A stretch of DNA of 64,000 nucleotides from Onchidella celtica (lineage: Eukaryota; Mollusca; Gastropoda; Systellommatophora; Onchidiidae). Made by a program: the position numbers and the translations under genes. The notes beneath the pieces were generated by a model. The model saw only the letters and a program-made list of their open reading frames with translations. It was not told where the DNA came from and searched no databases. How positions within the stretch are numbered: the first letter of the stretch is position 1; every line of letters begins with the position of its first letter. Of this stretch, positions 1-10,122 are shown piece by piece. Location of the stretch: NCBI GenBank assembly GCA_963931925.1, contig OZ007569.1:16163545-16227544 (forward strand), in the 5' to 3' direction.

Positions 1-62
1 TGTGTGAACTGATGTGAGTTGTGAACTGCTGTGAGTTGTGAACTGTTGCGAGTTGTGAACTG
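1..62. repeat. 17-bp tandem repeat
   Basis: About 3.5 units of a roughly 17-bp motif (gtgagttgtgaactgct) run from the window edge into the retroposon that follows. The array may continue outside the window. The copy of the same retroposon near 4676 also starts with a shorter gagttgtgag duplication, so the motif is probably part of the retroposon's 5' region. Confidence 0.7.
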
Positions 63-270
63 CGCCTAACAGGCTGCGTTACAATTTGCTCTGAGATAGA
101 GAGAGAGAGTGAGCGAGACAGGGAGAGAGAAAGAAGCAGTGCAGTGTGTTGAGCGCTTCACAGGAGGCTCCATTCTGCTCTGTGGTTGACATGTTGTTTC
201 TGTAAAGCGCATAGAGCATTTTAAATGGATATGCGCTATATAAATGCTATACATTATTATTATTATTATT
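57..270 (+). mobile_element. Retroposon 3' end with (ATT)n tail, copy 1
   Basis: This segment is nearly identical to 4676-4925: aactgcgcctaacaggctgc, a short GA-rich stretch, then gtttctgtaaagcgcatagagc, gcgctatataaatgct and an ATT repeat. A conserved GCGCTATATAAAT block followed by an ATT microsatellite is typical of the 3' tail shared by some LINEs and their SINE partners. No coding capacity is seen. The Helitron-like element at 272 sits directly against the ATT tail. A shorter relative is at 55118-55203 and a reversed one at 39001-39080. Whether it is a SINE or a truncated LINE cannot be told from the window. Confidence 0.6.
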
Positions 271-271
271 A

Positions 272-982
272 CTAGCTGAGGTCCCCGGCCCTGCCCGGGA
301 TAAATCGGTTTGAATATTGGTTTCAGTTCTAGGTGGTTATTACGGACCTGCTTCATCTGGCCTGTTCCTATTTGTTTATTTTATTTTTGTTTGTTTGTTT
401 TTAAATAAGTCTTACTGCTCTGCCTTTGTGAGTTGACACCCTGCGCATCCCGTACAACTGCATGATTTGCGCACGGGTTAGTGTGTTTGATAGTGAACAC
501 ATCGCAAGAAGTGATAACGAAACCTTAAAATGGCGAACCATGACTCGAAATAGATCTGAATGATGGCGAAACAATAAATTTCCAATAAAAAAAACTACAG
601 CGATTTGAGACTTGTATGCCTACCGATAGTACGTTTTTTAGGGGGCATGCTGCATCAGTGCATGCTAGATCTAGCTCTCACAGACACTACTGTGATTATG
701 AATCGAATTCCGGGGCCGGAAGTGGAAAAGCGATTAACAAAGAAAGAGGTCATGGGTTAACGAACGTACAATTCGGATCAAACGCTCTCGCAAATTTACT
801 GTTCCATTCTTATCGCATTATTGGAATAACTCACGAATCCCATAAGCTTTTCTATGCCTATGTACATAGGAACACTGGTCAGTATCGTACAATTGTGTGT
901 GCCAAATTTCAGTTCAATACGTCCCGTAGTTTTTGAGTCCATAGGGAACAAAGGGATTTTCTTACATTTTTTTTTGTATAGA
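272..982 (-). mobile_element. Helitron-like non-autonomous element, family A copy 1
   Basis: Read on the minus strand the element starts with TC (982-981, after a host A) and ends with CTAG (275-272, before a host T). A GC-rich hairpin (CCCGGGC/GCCGGGG around 284-301) lies about 12 nt before the 3' end. TC start, CTRR end, 3' hairpin and insertion between A and T without target duplication are the established Helitron signature. The copy at 10080-10815 shares the 3' 300 bp and the subterminal CTAC.GAACGTA motif near the 5' end. No Rep/helicase coding is present, so it is non-autonomous. The class rests on terminal structure only. Confidence 0.55.
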
Positions 983-996
983 TTAGGCTATCTGTG

Positions 997-1912
997 GGTG
1001 TGCATGAGAACACCCACAATAAGTCGGCGACATGACATTTTGAGTTCTTTACATATTATAATAAAAGACAAGACATTTCTGATAAATTGAAGTAATATTG
1101 CAGTGATTGCTGTTATGAGACCGTAGTCTAATTGCAAAGCCGTTATAGAAATCATAGTGAGTAGTGTTCACTGCCCATCTACAGTTTATTTACCCTGTAA
1201 CATGCCACGATCCCCTAGAAACAGCCAAGTCGGAAGTTTTTGGATCTTGTTAGGAGACCGTAGTCTAATTACAGAGCCGTTATAGAGATCACAGTATCTA
1301 GTAAGTAGTGTTCACTGCTCACCTACAGTTTACCCTGTAACATGTCACGGTCCCCTAAACAACAGCCAAGTTGGACGTTTGTGCCGGACCCATATTTTCA
1401 CTTCAAAGCCGTTTTTCTCAAAATCAGCTCTGCCGACTTATTGTGGGTTTTCTCATGCACACTCACATCTAGGTGCCCATTGCAACAAATTATGAGTTTT
1501 TTTTAATCATATGAGATTGTGAATAAGAAAACCCACAATAAGTCGGCAGAGCTGATTTTGAGAAAAACGGCTTTGAAGTGAAAATATGGGGTCCGACATC
1601 AACTTCCAACTTGGCTGTTGTTTAGGGGACCGTGGCATGTTACAGGATAAACTGTAGACGAGCAGTGAACACTACTCACTATGATCCCTATAACGGCTTT
1701 GTAATTAGACTACGGTCTCCTAACAACAATCACTCCAATAGTACTTGATCAATTAGCTATTGCCACTTATAGGGTTAAATGCTGTTTTCTCAAAATCTTG
1801 TTTTAGGGGGGTCACTGACCTCAATTTATCAGAAATGTCTTTTATTATATGTACAGAACTCAAAATGTCATGTTGCCGACTTAAGCCTGGTTTTCTCATG
1901 CACGCTCACGTA
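997..1912. mobile_element. Nested fold-back (long inverted repeat) element
   Basis: Two layers of inverted repeat share one centre near 1500. Outer arms are about 997-1092 and 1820-1912; inner arms are about 1253-1470 and 1530-1725, separated by a loop of about 60 bp. Part of the left inner arm is also duplicated in tandem at about 1117-1240. The arms share motifs such as gtctaattacagagccgtta and tagtgttcactgctc. The whole region could fold into a hairpin several hundred base pairs long. Diverged single-arm fragments occur at 24240-24330, 41775-41865 and 48829-48935, so this is a dispersed family. No coding sequence and no clear target duplication were found. Confidence 0.7.
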
Positions 1913-2365
1913 ATATTTATGGAACATCGCAGTACTGATATCTTAAAATGGGAACTCATGGTAATAATAAGCATTATGTAATTCACAGATAAGGATTAAC
2001 ACGAGGACAGTGTGGCAGTAACTGGTGAGAAAAATAATATAAAATGTCACGTGGCGACGTTTACTTGCCCTGCCATGGCAGATTTTCTTTGTGAGGGGGA
2101 GGGAGGGGGCTATTAGTTTAGAATTTATTATTACTACTTTTATTTTTCTTTTGAAATTATGCCTAAAAGAACTTTGCGCCTAGGACAACCGCCACTGTGG
2201 CCCCTTCCTAAGCCACGCCACTGCCATGATGGCTGTGCGCTTTGGTAGAAATGACGACAATAAGGTCGGTAGTAAACTGGGACAAACCGTTACTCCATTC
2301 TGACGTAATACGGTAAAAAACGTAAAAAACCAATATTTCAAATTCACTCTCAGACATTATTCAAG
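1913..2365. other. Unassigned AT-rich intergenic DNA
   Basis: No supported gene or repeat. The part from 2285 to 2365 resembles 2852-2910 (tctgacgtaatacgg and attcactctcagacatt versus ctgacgtattacggg and attcactatctaacatc), which suggests a local duplication around the hAT-like ends that follow. Confidence 0.4.
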
Positions 2366-2849
2366 ATTACAATGGTTCTCAGCGTGGACGATATCGCCCT
2401 CTCTGGGGGACGGAGGGAGGGGGAAGGGATTCCAAAAGGGCGAAGACGGAGAAAAGGGTGACCAAGGGGCGATGTGGGGTTGGGGGTGGGGGGGGGGGAT
2501 TAATGGAGGAAGATTTGGGGGCAAATACAGGACAGCCATTGACTTGTTCAACAGCATGCGTAGGTAGGTTTTAGGGACAGAAAATGCCTATTTCTGTTTT
2601 TAGTGCATTTGATACAGAATGATTTCTGTTTTACAATGAATAACTAACACGCCTCTTGACATTAGTAAGGCTTCGAAAAACTTCACATCATACCTTGTGT
2701 GTAGTTGTGTCTTCTTGTTAAATGTATCTGCTGGGTTTGGGTATGGGGGGGGGGGGGTGAAAAAGGGGAAAAAAAGTGGGGGTGATTAAAGAAGATTTGT
2801 AGCCTAAGAGGGCCATTGCTTGAAAAAAGACTTGAGAACCACTGCTATC
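2366..2849 (+). mobile_element. Possible hAT-like element remnant
   Basis: The left end reads caatggttctcagcg and the right end ttgagaaccactg, an imperfect terminal inverted repeat of the CAGTGGTTCTCAACC type common in hAT elements. The interior is G-rich and noncoding. A further left-type end, cagtggttctcaacctcc, begins at 2912 with no partner in reach. No matching 8-bp target duplication was found, so element boundaries are uncertain. Confidence 0.25.
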
Positions 2850-3063
2850 TGCTGACGTATTACGGGAAAAGATGGTATGGCCCAAAATTCACTATCTAAC
2901 ATCATTCTATAACAGTGGTTCTCAACCTCCTTCAGGCAACAGCCCCCCATGGGCTCCAATTTTTCTGTTATCGCCTCCACTCACACCCCTCCATCCCTAT
3001 TCCGACTCAACAGATGCATTTCACAAGCAGACAGACTACTCACAAAAATAATTAATTATTATT

Positions 3064-3780
3064 TTAAGTGTTTTCAAAGATGGTGTTGGTGATAAGGATG
3101 AGGATGATGAGGATGGGAATGGTGTTGGTGGTGATGATTGTGATGATGATGGTGTGGAGAATTAAAAGAATCAGTAAAAGAGACAGGGAGACAGATAGAG
3201 AGAGACATTGATACATAGACACTCCTGCAAACACATACAGAAAGAGAGGCGGAGAGAGACGCAGGCAGGCACAGAGAGAGAGAGAGGGGGCGGGTGGAGG
3301 GGGGGGGAGAGAAGGAGAGAGAAAGAGAGAGAAACCCACAAACAGACAGAGAGATACGGAAAGAGGAGAAAGAAATAGAAAAAGGGAAGGAGAGAGAGAG
3401 AGAAAGAGAAAGCGAGAAACCGACAAACAGACAGAGAGATACGGAAAGAAGAGAAAGAAATAGAAAAAGGGAAAGAGAGAGAGAGAGAAAGAGAAAGCGA
3501 GAAACCGACAAACAGACAGAGAGATACGGAAAGAAGAGAAAGAAATAGAAAAAGGGAACGAGAGAGAGAGAGAAAGAGAAAGCGAGAAACCGATAAACAG
3601 ACTGAGAGATTCGGAAAGAAGAGAAAGAAATAGAAAAAGGGAAAGAGAGAGAGAGAGACATAGAGACACAGAGAGAGAGAGAGAGAGATTAGAGAGAGAT
3701 AGAGAGAGACATAGTCAGACAGACGCACACACACACAGACAGATAGACAGACAGAAAGACAGACAGAGAGCGAGGGGGCA
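3064..3780. repeat. Purine-rich region with 85-bp minisatellite
   Basis: The strand is almost pure A/G with GAGA runs and ends in CAGA repeats. Within it an 85-bp unit repeats four times; its gagatacgga core is at 3351, 3436, 3521 and (as gagattcgga) 3606. Overlapping open frames on both strands here are low-complexity Ser/Leu or Arg/Glu strings caused by the repeat. An initial GATGAT-rich stretch covers about 3085-3160. Confidence 0.9.
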
Positions 3781-3987
3781 TTTCTTTAAAAAAAACAAAA
3801 ACATTTCTAACACGACTTCAAGCAAAATGTTTTAAATGAATGCAGAAAAATGTCTAATCTGTTATATTATAAGCAACTCTCAGTTTTCAGGGAAAATTGT
3901 TTCCCCTTTTGGAACAGTTTTCTCTATAATTTGGCCTTTCATCTTAAGCCCAATTTCATCAGATAAACTCACATATTCGGTCTATCG

Positions 3988-4177
3988 CAGGGGTTCCCAA
4001 CCGGGGGTGCCAGACGCTATCTCAGGGGGTGCAGGGGGTGCGAAAACATGGATTTGGAAATTTAAAAATTACAGTGTACATGTCATCTTGAAACTAGATA
4101 TTACTTTTGTAAGGGGTGCGAGAATATATCAGAAGTTTTCTAGGGGTGTGGGGTTTAGAAAAGTTTGGGAACCGTTG
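3988..4177 (+). mobile_element. hAT-type MITE, 190 bp
   Basis: Terminal inverted repeats CAGGGGTTCCCAACC (left) and GTTTGGGAACCGTTG (right) bound a 190-bp noncoding element with internal G-rich repeats (ggggtgc). It is flanked by an 8-bp target duplication with one mismatch: GTCTATCG at 3980-3987 and GTCTATAG at 4178-4185. CAGGGGTTC-type ends and 8-bp duplications are diagnostic for the hAT superfamily. Confidence 0.75.
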
Positions 4178-4200
4178 GTCTATAGTCTTTGTTTTTCCTA

Positions 4201-4675
4201 GTACAATATGGCTGTTATCGTGTCCACGTGTTTTCTTCAAACTCAAACTCAAACTCCTATTTCATAAACAGTGAAAGTAAACTAACTAGAACGATGATGA
4301 AGTACACTCAAATGTGAAGTAACGTGGAAGGTGAGTCTACTCGTTCATCATTAATTATCTTTCAACGTCTCACAAACATGAATGAATGGATGAATCACAC
4401 AATGAATTAATGAGTGAAAGATGGCCAAGCTATTATTTTCTAATACAGTGGGATAATAAGTCTCATTTTTTTCCAACAGAAATGAGTGAATAAGTGAATG
4501 AATGAATGATATGAATGCATAAAAGACGATTTGCGTCTATTTTCTGAATCAATGGAATAATAATTAATAGATTAAAATTTATCCACATCATCCCCCCCCC
4601 CCACCAGCAACAACAAAATTTATTATTCATTATTAAATATATATTATTATTAATTACTATTCAAATATTATTTGA
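4201..4675. other. Unassigned, AATG-rich low-complexity DNA
   Basis: Contains a short aaactc repeat (about 4235-4256), scattered aatgaatg runs and a C10 tract near 4592. No gene seen. Confidence 0.5.
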
Positions 4676-4740
4676 GTTGTGAGTTGTGAACTGCGCCTAA
4701 CAGGCTGCTTTACAATTATTTTGCTCTGAGATAGGGAGAG

Positions 4741-4775
<35 letters not shown>

Positions 4776-4925
4776 GCGAGACAGGGAGAGAGAAAGAAGC
4801 AGTGTAGTGTGTTGAGAGCTTCGCAGGCGCTCCATTCTGCTCTGTGGTTGACATGTTGTTTCTGTAAAGCGCATAGAGCATTTTAAATGGATATGCGCTA
4901 TATAAATGCTATACATTATTATTAT
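4676..4925 (+). mobile_element. Retroposon 3' end with (ATT)n tail, copy 2
   Basis: This is the second copy of the element at 57-270, collinear throughout and differing mainly in the length of an internal GA microsatellite (about 4739-4772). It ends with gcgctatataaatgct and ATT repeats. It is noncoding. Confidence 0.6.
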
Positions 4926-5336
4926 TACGTCCTTTTTCTTCAAACAGAAATGTATGAATGAACGAATGAATAAATGAATGAACGAAATTAACAAAATGGC
5001 TTACGAATAATGAGACAATAACTGTAATAATACCAGTTTTGGGGAAGCTAGGGAAAGGTACAGCAGCATTAGTAATAGCACAAGAAGGAAGGCGCGGAGG
5101 AGGAAGAGGAAGTCAGTAATTCGAATCCTCTTTGCGGATAAGAGTTATTTACAGATGCGCTACAAGTACATTCGCTACCTCTGGCGTTATCCAACTTTAC
5201 TGTCCGCTTAAAGTAACAAGAGGTTAGCCAATGTATTATTCACAGCAGACCGAGGGCATGGCAAGTTAGCCCAATACACAACAAGTCCCGGAGGGCTCCC
5301 AATGAGGTAATCACCAAGTCGTCTTTCTTCCCGGCC
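4926..5336. other. Unassigned intergenic DNA
   Basis: Short AATG-rich start, then unique-looking sequence. No open frame resembling a known protein and no repeat copy elsewhere in the window. Confidence 0.4.
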
Positions 5337-5440
5337 AGCACCGCTGGGAGCCGGAAGTAAGTGACTGTGGCGGAGAGAGTGTCACGTGACCAGCTAGCGC
5401 TTCCTCGTGCACTTTTCTCGAGGGATGAGAACTGAGGGGG
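5337..5440. promoter_or_regulatory. Candidate CpG-rich promoter-like patch
   Basis: In an AT-rich window this patch is GC/CpG-richer and holds an ETS-type core CCGGAAGT at 5351-5358 and a perfect palindromic E-box GTCACGTGAC at 5381-5390. That pairing is common in housekeeping promoters of animals. No first exon is recognisable on either side, so the promoter call is inference from motifs only. Confidence 0.2.
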
Positions 5441-5800
5441 TGTGGGTAGTAGCGGTATTAGTGGAGAGGGGGCGGGAAAAGAGAAAATTCTCGGGAGGAA
5501 ACAGGAGGAGGAGGGTGAGATGGGGCGTGGAGACGGAAGGACATCTTTAGATGTCCCGATCGTTTGCCGTCTCGTGCTGTCTATTTATAGCAGGATATCA
5601 GTTTTGTCCATTTGTGGGAGGGCAAAACTGGCGACAGACTAGGTACAGAACCCAATCCACATGACGGAGAACACAGTTGGCCCCAGGCAGGAAAAAAGAA
5701 AACATACACACACACACTCACACACGCCATAGCCACACACATACACAGTGACAGGCAGCTAAGCTCAAATTTCGCAAGGTATGGGCAATTCAACATGTTC

Positions 5801-6001
5801 GGCCAGCAACCCCTACGTTAGTCCGACGTAAATTTCCGTAGGATTGGTAGGACCACCGAAGGGGCGTGCTCTTTATATCAAACCGACGGCGGTGCGATGT
5901 CGTAACCAGCGGATCCAGGCAAGAAAGATGTCATTCATTCTTATGTGCAAAACTTGACGTCCGTCCCAAGCATGGGATTTCCCTGCAGTTACTGGCTGGA
6001 T
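5801..6001 (+). mobile_element. 200-bp MITE family M1, copy 1
   Basis: One of five near full-length copies in the window (also 15261, 24625, 42151, 45591). It starts ggccagcaacccctacg and ends cagttactggctgga. The two ends form an imperfect inverted repeat, clearest in the copy at 42151. Internal conserved blocks include ggcggtgcgatgtcg and the cgtaggattggtagga type. It is noncoding. Confidence 0.7.
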
Positions 6002-6479
6002 AGATTGTTTTAGCTCTCCATAAGCTTAATTGTTTTTATTTCACTTAGGTTACCTAAAACTATAATATTGACCCTGATACTTTGCATGTCACCCCCCTCC
6101 CCCCCCCCCTCTCTCCCCGTGCACGGCAGATGAGTCAGCACACTTTCTTTTTTTTTTTTGGACGGTTCACTCGCAGAGACTAGCCTAGCCGTATTCCAAA
6201 AAGAAGGATCGAAACTCTTTATTGGAACGAAACATAATTATAGCCTAGGAACTTCCAACGAAAGACGAAATAAACTTTATAATTTTGTAGGAGCACAAAT
6301 TCTGCGACGTCAAATGAAATATACCAAAACAAAGTGCTTGGTAAGTGAAATACAGGGTGAATCTCATTTGTCGTAGGACGAACACTGCAACTGGTGATTC
6401 CGACCAATAAGTATTAGTACTGGTCTGTTATCATGTAAGATCATGTAAATTTTCATTAATGAATATGCGGTACTGAACG
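6002..6479. other. Unassigned DNA with C- and T-homopolymers
   Basis: A C-rich run lies near 6091-6117 and a T10 near 6150. No gene seen. Confidence 0.4.
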
Positions 6480-6745
6480 TCGTATGCAGCAAATGGCGTT
6501 CATCCATTTCGGAGTGACATTAATCAAGAATTGGCATTCAACCATTTCGGAGTGTCATACATAGCAAATGGCGTGGTTTAATTCCGGAGCGTCATACTCA
6601 GCAACTGGCGTTCATTCATTTTGGAGGGTCATACTCAGCAACTGGCGTTCATTCATTTTGGAGTGTCATACTCAGCAACTGGCGTTCATTCATTTTGGAG
6701 TGTCATACTCAGCAACTGGCGTTCATTCATTTTGGAGTGTCATAC
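6480..6745 (+). repeat. 37-bp minisatellite, left part
   Basis: About seven units of 37 bp beginning gtcatactcagcaactggcg and ending cattttggagt. Unit starts are at about 6480, 6517, 6554, 6591, 6628, 6665 and 6702, with the first 7 bp of an eighth at 6739. Units on the outer (left) side are diverged, while inner units are almost identical. The array stops at 6745 exactly where the P-like transposon begins and resumes at 8916. Open frames across it are repeat artefacts. Confidence 0.95.
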
Positions 6746-8915
6746 CAGAGAGCTTAAAGTAACGAGAGGGGAAACAGCGGGCCAACTGTCCGTGACAACA
6801 ATGTTATTCAACGCGTGATGGGCGCTGGGCGGGCTAAAAATAAATAAGCGCGGTCCAGGGCCTCGGCTGGCGTAAAGTCTGCTGTGATATATAACGATTG
6901 TCATTACATACAGGGTACGTGTATTGAAATAAACAAAATATGGGAGGTGCAGCATGTATTTGAGTTGGAAGAGAAACACGTCGACACTATAACGGTAACA
7001 TCTTATTGTTCTAAGAATAGCAAGATGACAGAAGGAAAAGAATGATAGGACAGAAGGAGAACCTACCAGCAACTCCCATCAACCACGGCATTGGGGATGT
7101 AATAAGAATGGACGAATAAAAAAAAAAAAAAGGAAAGCAACAAACAAGAAATCAGAAGCAAAAAATGGTGACCTGTAGGGTGAAAAATAAAACAGACAGG
7201 AAAACACAAAATTATATGGATAAAGAGGGTGAAGAACACCATAATCTTCGAATCCTCCCACTTCATTATCTTGCGGATTATATCGCAGGGCTGACTTCAG
7301 TGAAATTTCATCAAGAATAATAACACACTACTTTTCAATGGGGGCCATCGCTTTGATTTTTATTTCAAACAGTAATAGTTGTAGTAGGTTCCCACAGAGT
7401 CCAGCTTTTAAATTCTGCATTGAATTAGCCAGCGTCTTGGCTGATGGCAAACTGAAGAGTTTCTGCAGCAGCTTGTATGCTTTCCGCGACGCATGATAAA
7501 TGGATAGGGCCAAGCTCTTTTCCTGATTTGTCCACCTTCGTCTTCTGGTGCACAGATATAGTACTCGAATTTGTGTTGTCACAAATTCAAGAGCTGGTTG
7601 GGAAAGATAGACAGCAAATGTTTCTCTCAACTGTGTTTCACCCAGGTCCTTTGGTCCTTGTTGTCTTTCCTGGTCAAACATTGAGTCTCCAAGACCTGGT
7701 CATCTCTTTCTCGCTGTGAGTTTCTGAACTACTGCAACTTGGTGCGAGGGACGCAGGCACAATGACAATCTCGTCTGGTACTGATACTGCTGTGGGTGCC
7801 CTCTCCTTAGATGTTGTTCTTGAATGAGTGAGCCTGGCAGGTGGGTTTGGGGTGGAAAATAAAGTAGGGACCGCATTCTTCTTGAGCCTTTTTACGGACT
7901 GCTGAGCTGCCAGAGCAGGAAGTTCGAAGTGCTCTGGGCACAAAACATTGCCTTTATAGAGGGCAAGGGCATGATGACCCACCTTCGTGATCTGTTGAAA
8001 TAAAAGGTGCAAGAGAATGACCTGGTGCGTTTAAAAATGATTCAACATTCAGTGTTCATTCAAGGACATATGAGTTAAGGGTGATTTTTCCCCTTTGAGG
8101 TTAAGTTTGGGGGCGCTTTGCTAATTCGGAACGGAAAGAAGAGGGTGAATGGCCTGCATACCATCCATTTTTAAAGGGGGTTGTGAAATTAGGAAGCCAA
8201 TCGCGCAGTTGTGCGAACACTGAACATTATGCTTAATACAACTTCAGTGCACCCTAATCATTCCGAGGAATTCCAAAAGAATTCAATCGTTGATCTTTAG
8301 TCCACGTTTAAGCAACAGATATCACACAAACACACACAATCTACGAGTACGAGACTACGACCATACTATTACTATCAAAACGCATTACATTAATCTCTGT
8401 GTTGTTCCTGTGCTTCTGCAATATTCTGCATGCATTTGTTGACTCTAAGTCTGCCCTTATCCCTCCCCTTCCTCTCCCAAATCTCTCCACCTATAGCAAA
8501 GCCATGTTGTATTACAATGAAAGCAATTAGTAAACAACCTGCAGGATCTCTTCATGCACAGTCGATTGTCTGGACCAGGGTCTTCAGGCCTAATCCTTAG
8601 TCTAAAGGCTAGAGCAGAGCTACGGTTTTAGTTCACCAATTGTAGGTAAAAACAGGCCTTAAACTCAAATAACAAAGAAAATAATTATTAAACTTACCTC
8701 TCAGGATCTTTGGGAAATCTGAGGAACGCTAGATCTGGTCTGTTGTGCCGTGAATTCGAACAGTTAACAGCTGAACACCACTGGCAGTGTATACTACGTT
8801 TTGTAATGGGCGCCATGATTGCTAACTGTTGACCGCGCTTATTTTCACGGTCAGCTGTTGACCTAGATACGCGGAATCGGGCTTTGTTTCCCCTCTCGTT
8901 ATTGTAGGCTCTCTG
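6746..8915 (-). mobile_element. P-element-like (THAP-type) transposon, decayed
   Basis: A 2,170-bp insertion within the 37-bp minisatellite. The ends form 31-bp terminal inverted repeats (6746-6776 and 8885-8915) with three mismatches, beginning CAGAGAGC and including TAACGAGAGGGGAAACA. Both sides carry GTCATAC (6739-6745 and 8916-8922), consistent with a 7-bp or imperfect 8-bp target duplication. A subterminal inverted motif, aaataagcgcggtc, lies near 6841 and 8840. Drosophila P has 31-bp TIRs, internal inverted repeats and 8-bp duplications, so the architecture agrees with the THAP/P-transposase remnants inside (7238-8816, minus strand). The catalytic C-terminal half is missing, so the copy is not autonomous. 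Confidence 0.85.
7238..8816 (-). pseudogene. THAP-domain P-element/THAP9-like transposase, broken
   Basis: Transposase relic. Exon 1 (8816-8698) starts at ATG and encodes the N-terminal half of a THAP zinc finger: Cys14-x4-Cys19 followed by LAFLRFPKDPER. A consensus donor GTAAGT follows at 8697. A pyrimidine-rich tract ending CAG gives exon 2 from 7991, with the invariant Trp in RRW, then in a shifted frame CPEHF and the THAP end motif NAVPTLF. In yet another frame comes WTNQEKSLALSIYHASRKAY, typical of P transposases, then after one in-frame TAG the LDEISLKS block with the catalytic-type Asp (about 7290-7313) and GGFEDYG. At least two frame changes and one stop break it. The remaining RNase-H-like domain and C-terminus are absent. 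Recognition rests on these family motifs, which fit no other family I know. Confidence 0.8.
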
Positions 8916-9212
8916 GTCATACTCAGCAACTGGCGTTCATTCATTTTGGAGTGTCATACTCAGCAACTGGCGTTCATTCATTTTGGAGTGTCATACTCAG
9001 CAACTGGCGTTCATTCATTTTGGAGTGTCATACTCAGCAACTGGCGTTCATTCATTTTGGAGTGTCATACTCAGCAACTGGCGTTCATTCATTTTGGAGT
9101 GTCATACTTAGCAACTGGCGTTCATTCATTTTGGAGTGTCATATCCAGCAACTGGCGTTCTTTCGATTCGCAACGTCTTAAGCCGCAACTGGCGTTCATT
9201 GATTCCGTGAAA
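8916..9212 (+). repeat. 37-bp minisatellite, right part
   Basis: Continuation of the array at 6480-6745. Unit starts are 8916, 8953, 8990, 9027, 9064, 9101, 9138 and 9175. The last two units are diverged (cagcaactggcgttctttcg, ccgcaactggcgttcattga), mirroring the decay at the far left edge. Together the two parts make about 15 units of one array split by the transposon. Confidence 0.95.
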
Positions 9213-10079
9213 AATAAATATGAAGAGTTTCTGAAATTGTGAAATTTTCAAAATGAAAAGTATTTTTCAAAATTTGCCGTTCTTGTATGTATTTGAAGGG
9301 GGAAAGGTTAGATATGTGGGTGGAGAGCAGAGATTGTGTTTATTCATATTACCATTAAAACGAGATGCTTTGCATAGACTGGGCATTTTGCATCATAAAG
9401 TTATAATAATACGATGCTGATAATTATTCCTTTATTATTTCTACAATTAATTCTGATTAGTGCCCTGTTCTGACATCGCGCTAGAAATAGCATTGGAAGT
9501 CACTTAAGATAAGTTTAGCGTCTACCCATTCTGTAAATACTTACGATTGTGGACAAATTTAGACTCAGGTCAATTAGTGTTCTATTTTTTGCTTTATTTG
9601 TAACTATTTGCGGGCCTGTTGGTTACTATAAGTAGTCACCAATGATACTATTCTTGTCACTTCCCTGAGACATTTTCGTCTGACCCCGCATCTCGCCTGT
9701 AATTATATTTATCATCACTCCGTCTCTCATTCACTAAGGGGAGCAAATTGACTACAGACACGACCAAGAAGCTTAATTAGGCTGTTCCTTGAAATACCGC
9801 CAATTTACTGTTCATGTACAGGAGAGGTAAAAGTCAGCGCTGAATTTCCCTTGACAACGTGACGCTGCGAATGGAGTGACTTCCCCTTTGATGTTTTGTT
9901 AGTCTCAGCTTTTTCCCCAACCAATGTTTGTGATTGATTTGTAGAAAAGAAAAACAAACAACAGTCTGTGGCAGTTTGATTGATGAAGTTCGATTCTTCC
10001 GTGTTTTGTTGAGGAAGATAAATAAATACGAAATGTAGCCTACCTTGCGTAACAGATAATGTAATATAATACAATATGA
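9213..10079. other. Unassigned AT-rich DNA
   Basis: No supported gene, repeat or terminal motif. A minus-strand open frame at 9805-10074 has no recognisable domain and is treated as chance. Confidence 0.4.
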
Positions 10080-10090
10080 TCTATATATAT

Positions 10091-10122
<32 letters not shown>

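Noticed and set aside
3064-3734. Open frames of 84-201 codons in three frames on the minus strand and one on the plus strand
   Set aside because: Low-complexity Ser/Leu/Phe or Arg/Glu strings produced by GA repeats and the 85-bp minisatellite.
6480-9212. Reading the two 37-bp blocks as long terminal repeats of one retroelement
   Set aside because: They are tandem arrays in phase with each other. The true element ends are inverted repeats just inside them, and the coding relic is a DNA transposase.
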